From assembly GCA_902465775.1 (NCBI GenBank), contig CABQOJ010000008.1, positions 1 through 18,253 on the forward strand: a DNA stretch of 18,253 bases, in the 5' to 3' direction. Below, one piece after another: positions 14,216 to 18,253 of this stretch. Both the position numbers and the translations under genes were made by a program. Every line of letters starts with the position of its first letter. Position 1 is the first letter of the stretch. The notes beneath the pieces were generated by a model, which saw nothing but the letters and a program-made list of their open reading frames with translations, ran no database searches and was not told the origin of the DNA. Origin of the DNA: an uncultured Porphyromonas sp. Lineage in GTDB: Bacteria > Bacteroidota > Bacteroidia > Bacteroidales > Porphyromonadaceae.

Positions 14216-14360
14216 ACACATCCACTGATACGCTCACTCGCCGAGACATACCCACAATTTAGTAGAGCGGAGTGAGTGCCTCACAGGAGGGATCCTCCAG
14301 AGCTCTGAATCATCACGCTCTTAGCCCCGTCCAGCTATCACCTCTTATTATAGACAACTG

Positions 14361-14402
14361 AAAAGGTCACCTACCCCCTCACTAGGAGGAGTAGGTGACC
14401 TT
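14361..14402 (-). terminator. Terminator downstream of the Ala-rich lipoprotein
   Basis: AAGGTCACCTAC (14363-14374) pairs perfectly with GTAGGTGACCTT (14391-14402) around a 16-base loop. On the minus strand the stem ends in TTTT followed by CAG, so the T run is short. Confidence 0.7.
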
Positions 14403-14459
14403 CATCATGTTTTGTTCTTAGGTTATCTCAGATTCTGAGTGATCTGGAGAAGTTGGTGT

Positions 14460-14735
14460 TTACTTCTTGATCTGATCAGCAGTCTCCTGAGCCTTGTCAG
14501 CAGCGTCCTGAGCAGCCTCTGCGGTTGCGTCAGCAGCAGCGTTAGCCTCGTCAGCAGCTACCTGAGCTGCATCCTGAGCTGCGTTCTGTAGATCCTGAGC
14601 AGCTGCGTCAAGATTCTCCTGAGCGTTCTCAACATTCTGCTCAGCATTCTGAGCGTCCTGGTTCTGGTTCTCCTTGTTGCAAGAAACAAGGCTTAGAGCT
14701 GCAACAGCAGCTACAAGTACAAATACCTTCTTCAT
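14460..14735 (-). CDS. Small Ala/Gln/Asp-rich helical lipoprotein
   Basis: A 91-residue predicted lipoprotein; the start at 14735 is chosen because it gives a standard signal peptide (MKKVFVLVAAVAALSLVSC, lipid Cys19). The mature chain is low-complexity and entirely helix-forming: KENQNQDAQNAEQN, then AQD/AAD-type repeats rich in Ala, Gln and Asp to the Lys-Lys end, with few aromatic or bulky residues. It resembles small amphipathic or coiled-coil envelope spacer proteins, but no named family is claimed. Its first 27 codons and its promoter closely match those of the next lipoprotein gene (14931-15338), marking a duplication followed by divergence of the mature part. Confidence 0.85.
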   Translation of the reverse strand: MKKVFVLVAAVAALSLVSCNKENQNQDAQNAEQNVENAQENLDAAAQDLQNAAQDAAQVAADEANAAADATAEAAQDAADKAQETADQIKK

Positions 14736-14768
14736 ATTAGCTTTAGTATAAGTGATTAGTAACTGGTG

Positions 14769-14798
14769 CAAAGGTACACATTATTTTCGAATGTGCAA
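14769..14798 (-). promoter_or_regulatory. Promoter of the Ala-rich lipoprotein
   Basis: On the minus strand, TTG (14796-14798), 19 bases, then TACCTTTG (14769-14776). The -7 element is 33 bases before the ATG. Closely similar to the promoter at 15374-15404. Confidence 0.85.
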
Positions 14799-14930
14799 GG
14801 GGGTAGGATACCTAGAAATAGTTTTTTGAGTCCATCCCCTATCGAACAACCCGCTTCAAATGCTTTGTAGATGCGGTCAAATGGGATAAGATCACTAACT
14901 CGTAGAGAGCTACAATCAAGCTCTTAAATC

Positions 14931-15338
14931 TTATCGAGAGAGCTTTTTCTGAGTTTTTTCTGCCTCTTTCAGGAGTTTGTCCGTCTCCTTCAGAGCCTTA
15001 TCCATCTCTTTTTTGCTCATCTTCTGAGCAGCATCTGCAGATTTCTTGATGAGCTCTGCAGCCTGTTTGCTCTGCCTCTTTATTTCGTCTATAGTGGAGC
15101 TAGTCTCATCATCTAGGCCGTCCTGATCATCTAGATCGTCTAGATCATTCAGGTCATCTAGGTCTTCGGCCTCACCATCTAGGTCTGCATAGTCCTCCTC
15201 ATCGTCCTGATCTGTTAGATCCTGAGTAGACTCCACCTCGTTATCTGAGGCGTAGGTGTCTTGATTCTTGTTTTCCTTGCTACAAGAGACAAAGCTTAGC
15301 GCTATCATAGCAGCTATGAGTGCAAACAACTTCTTCAT
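14931..15338 (-). CDS. Acidic/lysine-rich bipartite lipoprotein
   Basis: A 135-residue predicted lipoprotein with signal peptide MKKLFALIAAMIALSFVSC (Cys19). The mature part has two contrasting halves. Residues about 27-80 are extremely acidic, with Asp-Leu-Asp-Asp style repeats (DLDDLNDLDDLDDQDGLDD). Residues about 85-135 are Lys-rich and helical (KKSADAAQKMSKKEMDKALKE). It could be an unfolded charged linker plus coiled coil, perhaps binding cations or bridging envelope layers; no function is recognised. The SKENKNQD start of the mature chain and the promoter are shared with the lipoprotein gene downstream. Its -33 element lies inside the 3' end of the preceding C92-family gene. Confidence 0.85.
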   Translation of the reverse strand: MKKLFALIAAMIALSFVSCSKENKNQDTYASDNEVESTQDLTDQDDEEDYADLDGEAEDLDDLNDLDDLDDQDGLDDETSSTIDEIKRQSKQAAELIKKSADAAQKMSKKEMDKALKETDKLLKEAEKTQKKLSR

Positions 15339-15373
15339 AAAACTGTTGTAGTGTAATTGGTTATTAACAAGAG

Positions 15374-15404
15374 CAAAGGTATCTATTATTTTTGAATATA
15401 CAAA
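15374..15404 (-). promoter_or_regulatory. Promoter of the acidic lipoprotein, overlapping the upstream gene
   Basis: On the minus strand, TTTG (15401-15404), exactly 19 bases, then TACCTTTG (15374-15381). The -33 box and most of the spacer fall within the last codons of the C92-family gene. Confidence 0.85.
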
Positions 15405-16039
15405 GGGTAAACCCTCTTGATTAAGTCATCAAGTGTGTAATAAGTATGAGAAACGCCCGGCAAATGACCCGTAGGCGTGATCTGATAGTCAGGGATTCCT
15501 GTACTATTGTAGGCGAGTGCAACAAACTCGGTGCAGTAGAGCGTGGACGTATCCCTAAGGTCAAAGTGCGAGTCGAACCTCTTGGGATACCTTCCCTCAG
15601 GACTGTGTAGCGCTATGTAGGCTCTCATCTTCTGCAAGCCTAAGCTGTCTAGCACTAAGGCAGGATAGATAGCGACAGCCTCCGACTCCATGAGGAAGCT
15701 GTCTAGTGGCTGGCAAAATATGCCGTCAGCACCCAGATAGTCGTCCTGATAAGCGTGCCATACGACCCAGCGATGGCTAGTAGAGTCGAAATCAATGATA
15801 CCGCAATGGCTGTAACGCTGCCCCTCGGAGGCTACCTTGCTAAAGAATGCCGAGAGCATCCCCTCGCCACGACGCAGTATGAGACTGCCAGGCCGCAGTG
15901 TCGTCGTATCAATAGCTATCATCTCCTGGTCACGATGATGAGACGTGCAGGCGACTGTGCCAGATAGAGCAAGCCCCAAGAGCAGTAGGAGGAGAGACCT
16001 CACTAGCTCTTGGGGCTTGTGATAGATAGACTTCATCAT
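15386..16039 (-). CDS. YiiX-like permuted papain-fold (C92/NlpC-P60 superfamily) lipoprotein
   Basis: A 217-residue predicted lipoprotein with a long signal peptide ending SGTVAC (Cys31). The fold is recognised from the permuted order of active residues: His78 in QRYSHCGIIDF comes first and Cys169 in TLYCTEFVALAY later, as in the YiiX/YaeF group. LRPGSLILRRGEGMLS before the histidine and FDSHFDLRD before the cysteine are also typical. Family members are thought to be amidases or peptidases acting on cell-envelope or lipid substrates; the substrate is unknown here. It lies 46 bases after the second DUF4878-like gene and is probably co-transcribed with that pair. Two adjacent ATGs (16039, 16036) could serve as start. 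Confidence 0.87.
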   Translation of the reverse strand: MMKSIYHKPQELVRSLLLLLLGLALSGTVACTSHHRDQEMIAIDTTTLRPGSLILRRGEGMLSAFFSKVASEGQRYSHCGIIDFDSTSHRWVVWHAYQDDYLGADGIFCQPLDSFLMESEAVAIYPALVLDSLGLQKMRAYIALHSPEGRYPKRFDSHFDLRDTSTLYCTEFVALAYNSTGIPDYQITPTGHLPGVSHTYYTLDDLIKRVYPLYIQK

Positions 16040-16085
16040 AAGATTAAGTCTAGAAGAGTGCGTGTCGGAGTGACAGTCGCCTCTG

Positions 16086-16496
16086 TTACTTCATAGGGAT
16101 GTCAACGATCTTCCACTTGTTGTCTACCTTAGTGAGGACCACCTTCTGCTTGAGAACACTGGCACTATCAGTAGGATCTGACGGTTGCTCAGTCGTCTCT
16201 ACATAGCAGATGATCGTGTCTTGGTGATCCTCTGAGCTTGCAATCTTGGTTGTTCGCTCTGGATTGCCCTCTTGAGAGAATACCTTGACACTGTCAGAGT
16301 CAAAGTAGGACATAAGATTGACATACGCCTCAGCCTGCTCAGACGCTGTGTAGGTACGAGCCTTGTCGTAGTCGCCAGCGTTGAGCGCCTTGAAGAAGTC
16401 CATCGTGACCTGCTCCGCCTTTTTCTGGGGAGTAGAACAAGCTACACACGCCAGCATGCTGACGAATGCGAAACTGATTAAAGCTAGTTTCTTCAT
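16086..16496 (-). CDS. DUF4878-like lipoprotein (second copy)
   Basis: A 136-residue predicted lipoprotein: signal MKKLALISFAFVSMLACVAC (Cys20), then a small alpha+beta NTF2-like domain starting KKAEQVTMDFFKALNAGDYDKA and ending KQKVVLTKVDNKWKIVDIPMK. The pattern (helix with F..AL..GD...A, YTAS, then strands ending in W.I..IP) matches the DUF4878/NTF2-like lipoproteins common in Bacteroidota. It is a paralogue of the next gene upstream (16538-16948): FFKALNAGDYDKARTYTAS versus FYKALFQKNFDEARSYTAS, with closely similar C-termini. The function is unknown; such domains often bind small ligands or partner proteins. It starts 41 bases after the stop of the other copy. Confidence 0.85.
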   Translation of the reverse strand: MKKLALISFAFVSMLACVACSTPQKKAEQVTMDFFKALNAGDYDKARTYTASEQAEAYVNLMSYFDSDSVKVFSQEGNPERTTKIASSEDHQDTIICYVETTEQPSDPTDSASVLKQKVVLTKVDNKWKIVDIPMK

Positions 16497-16537
16497 ATAT
16501 ATAAGGTCTTAAAGGTTAGTAATGATCGCATGAGTCG

Positions 16538-16948
16538 CTACTTATTCATTGGTATTGAGACGATCTTCCACTCTCCATCGATCTTCTTGAGGATCATCCT
16601 CTGTGTACTCTCACCAAACTCCTTTCCATCTTTGTCTTTCGCAATCTTGACGTAACACTCTATGGTGTCATCATCCGACTGCTCTGTTGTGACAACTCGG
16701 ATGCCTCTGTCCAAGTTTGCCGAAGAGAGTTCAGACAAGTCTACCGCAGAGAGTGCCAGACTAAAAAAGTTTACGTAGAGCTCCGCCTGCGGAGAGGCCG
16801 TATAGCTACGAGCCTCATCAAAGTTCTTTTGAAACAGTGCCTTGTAGAAGCTCTTGACAACCTGCTCAGCTTCACTTTTGGGGCTACTGCACGAAGTTAT
16901 CGTCAGAAGGCTGACGAGTGAGATACATAGGAGCGCGAATCGCCTCAT
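16538..16948 (-). CDS. DUF4878-like lipoprotein (first copy)
   Basis: A 136-residue predicted lipoprotein. The ATG at 16948 is chosen because it begins a proper signal peptide (MRRFALLCISLVSLLTITSC, Cys20); an open frame extending to 17032 would add 28 residues reading through the aspA 3' hairpin. The mature domain begins AEQVVKSFYKALFQKNFDEARSYTAS and ends RMILKKIDGEWKIVSIPMNK, an NTF2-like DUF4878 pattern. It is the first of the probable three-gene run with 16086-16496 and the C92-family gene. No clear TAnnTTTG promoter was seen upstream, so its transcription start remains open. Confidence 0.85.
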   Translation of the reverse strand: MRRFALLCISLVSLLTITSCSSPKSEAEQVVKSFYKALFQKNFDEARSYTASPQAELYVNFFSLALSAVDLSELSSANLDRGIRVVTTEQSDDDTIECYVKIAKDKDGKEFGESTQRMILKKIDGEWKIVSIPMNK

Positions 16949-16998
16949 AGTTATATAATTAGTAGAGATTAGAAGGTCTTGTGATAAGGATCGGTCAT

Positions 16999-17030
16999 GA
17001 CGGGGTGGCTTATATCTCCCCCACCCCGTC
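16999..17030 (-). terminator. GC-rich hairpin downstream of aspA
   Basis: GACGGGGTGG (16999-17008) and CCACCCCGTC (17021-17030) are perfect complements around a 12-base loop, 9 bases beyond the aspA stop. On the minus strand no T run follows, so it may stabilise the 3' end or terminate inefficiently. Confidence 0.55.
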
Positions 17031-17039
17031 AATATCCGC

Positions 17040-18253
17040 TTATAGTTGCTTCTTAGGCTTGATGTGGTCGAGCTTCGAGGGCTGGGTCATGTGCTTAGGA
17101 TCCATCACCTCGTCGAGATCCTTCTTGTCTAGGATACCATGCTCTAGGACTAGCTCGTAGATACCCTTGCCCGTCTCAAGAGCCTCCTTGGCAATCTTGG
17201 TCGAGTTCTTGTAACCGATGATTGGGTTAAGCGCCGTGACGATCGTGATCGAAGCCTCAATCTGCTGACGGCAACGCTCCTCGTTGGGCGTGATGCCTGT
17301 GATACAACGCTCGATGAGGGTCGTGATACCACGCATCATCAGGTCAGAGCTCTCGAAGCAGCACTGAGCCATGACAGGCTCCATAGCGTTGAGCTCCATC
17401 TGAGCAGCATCACCAGCCATCAGGACAGTCGTATCATTGCCCATCACCTTGTAGCATACCTGGCTCATCACCTCAGGGATGACAGGATTCACCTTACCCG
17501 GCATGATTGAGGAGCCAGGCTGCGTGGCGGGTACGTTAAACTCACCGATACCAGCTCTAGGACCTGAGGATAGAAGGCGGATATCGTTGCAGATCTTATT
17601 GATCTTGACCGCGATACGACGTAGTGCGGATGAATAGCCGATCATGACGGATGTATCGCTCGTAGCACCGACGAGGTCAGCGCTCAGCTTGACTGGCCAG
17701 CCCGTGATCTCAGCCAATGCCTTGACACAAGCCTCTGCATAGCCTGGCTCTGAGGCGATACCCGTACCGATGGCGGTAGCACCCATATTGACCGTTAGGA
17801 ACTCCTCGCTGGCACTCTTGAGCCTTGGTAGCTCATCCTCTAGGATAGAGGCAAAACCGTGAAAAGTCTGTCCCAGCGTCATAGGCACAGCGTCCTGTAG
17901 CTGCGTACGACCTATCTTGAGGACGTGCTTCATCTCCTCAGCCTTAGCACGGAGCGCTGCAGCGAGCTGCTCGACATGCTTGTAGACCTCCAGCCCCTTG
18001 GGGTATAGCCCTAGGTGAATAGCTGTAGGGTAAGCATCATTGGTCGACTGCGAAGCATTGACTCCATCATTGGGAGCGAGATACTTGTACTCGCCAGGCT
18101 TGTGCCCCATCTTCTGCAGAGCGATATTGCAGATCACCTCGTTGGCAGCCATATTGGTCGTTGTACCAGCGCCACCCTGTATCATATCCACTGCAAAAGC
18201 ATCGTGATGCTTGCCAGCGATCAGCTCCTTGCAGGCGAAGACGATAGCCTCGT
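17040..18253 (-). CDS. aspA: Aspartate ammonia-lyase (5' end beyond window)
   Basis: The C-terminal 403 residues of an aspartase/fumarase-superfamily enzyme; the reading frame continues past the window edge (about 65-70 N-terminal residues missing). Aspartase deaminates L-aspartate to fumarate in the cytoplasm, supplying fumarate for anaerobic respiration or fermentation. Visible motifs: VDMIQGGAGTTTNMAANEV, NDGVNASQSTNDAYPTA, KIGRTQLQDAVPMTLGQ and the signature PGSSIMPGKVNPVIPEVMSQ containing the flexible-loop catalytic serine. ELNAMEPVMAQ and the C-terminal LDEVMDPKHMTQPS segment favour aspartase over class II fumarase. Paired functionally with sdaA, it suggests energy from amino-acid deamination. 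A GC-rich hairpin lies just after the stop. Confidence 0.94.
   Translation of the reverse strand, partial: EAIVFACKELIAGKHHDAFAVDMIQGGAGTTTNMAANEVICNIALQKMGHKPGEYKYLAPNDGVNASQSTNDAYPTAIHLGLYPKGLEVYKHVEQLAAALRAKAEEMKHVLKIGRTQLQDAVPMTLGQTFHGFASILEDELPRLKSASEEFLTVNMGATAIGTGIASEPGYAEACVKALAEITGWPVKLSADLVGATSDTSVMIGYSSALRRIAVKINKICNDIRLLSSGPRAGIGEFNVPATQPGSSIMPGKVNPVIPEVMSQVCYKVMGNDTTVLMAGDAAQMELNAMEPVMAQCCFESSDLMMRGITTLIERCITGITPNEERCRQQIEASITIVTALNPIIGYKNSTKIAKEALETGKGIYELVLEHGILDKKDLDEVMDPKHMTQPSKLDHIKPKKQL

Noticed and set aside
16949..17032. 28-codon extension of the first DUF4878-like lipoprotein
   Set aside because: It would read through the aspA 3' hairpin and bury the lipoprotein signal peptide.

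Overview
This 18.3 kb stretch looks like the chromosome of a member of the Bacteroidota, most likely Porphyromonas or a close relative; the genus is inferred, the phylum is well supported. At least nine genes are preceded by the TAnnTTTG -7 element typical of Bacteroidota, several with a TTG/TTTG -33 element exactly 19-20 bases upstream. Shine-Dalgarno sequences are weak. Secreted lipoproteins carry short signal peptides ending in S-C or A-C. Moderately high G+C, plus L-serine dehydratase and aspartase as catabolic enzymes, suits an asaccharolytic amino-acid fermenter. No phage, transposase or CRISPR array is visible.

Layout. (1) 1-1350: the 3' two thirds of uvrB on the plus strand, interrupted by what looks like a 28-base deletion that removes a conserved segment and shifts the frame. 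(2) 1355-3944, minus: operon sdaA - CDF metal transporter - folB, convergent with uvrB. (3) 4076-5958, minus: a thioredoxin-fold DUF5106-type lipoprotein followed by rfbA. (4) 6058-7777, minus: a dihydroorotate-dehydrogenase-like flavoprotein and an OmpA-type lipoprotein. (5) 7891-7963: tRNA-Phe with its own promoter and terminator, followed by about 440 gene-free bases containing a strong orphan terminator, a 21-base-period repeat and two interleaved inverted repeats (a possible pseudoknot). (6) 8457-11147, plus: a secreted endonuclease/exonuclease/phosphatase-fold protein, then an ECF sigma factor, a one-TM probable anti-sigma factor and a periplasmic Spy/CpxP-like protein. (7) 11278-11352: tRNA-Pro, separated by a perfect 44-base palindrome from (8) 11448-13034, minus: a secreted protein made of 22-residue tandem repeats and a UPF0104/LPG-synthase-type membrane protein. 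(9) 13182-14177, minus: an alpha/beta hydrolase. (10) 14460-16948, minus: five consecutive small lipoproteins, comprising two with near-identical signal peptides and promoters, a YiiX-like C92 papain-fold enzyme and two DUF4878-like paralogues. (11) 17040 to the end, minus: aspA, running off the window.

The metabolic genes fit amino-acid fermentation: serine to pyruvate plus ammonia, and aspartate to fumarate plus ammonia. Much of the remainder is cell-envelope biology: lipoproteins, an OmpA-like peptidoglycan anchor, a probable envelope-stress sigma cassette and a dTDP-sugar precursor enzyme. The items most worth a second look are the broken uvrB, the 22-residue repeat protein, the structured intergenic region at 8131-8311, and the lipoprotein cluster with duplicated promoters.
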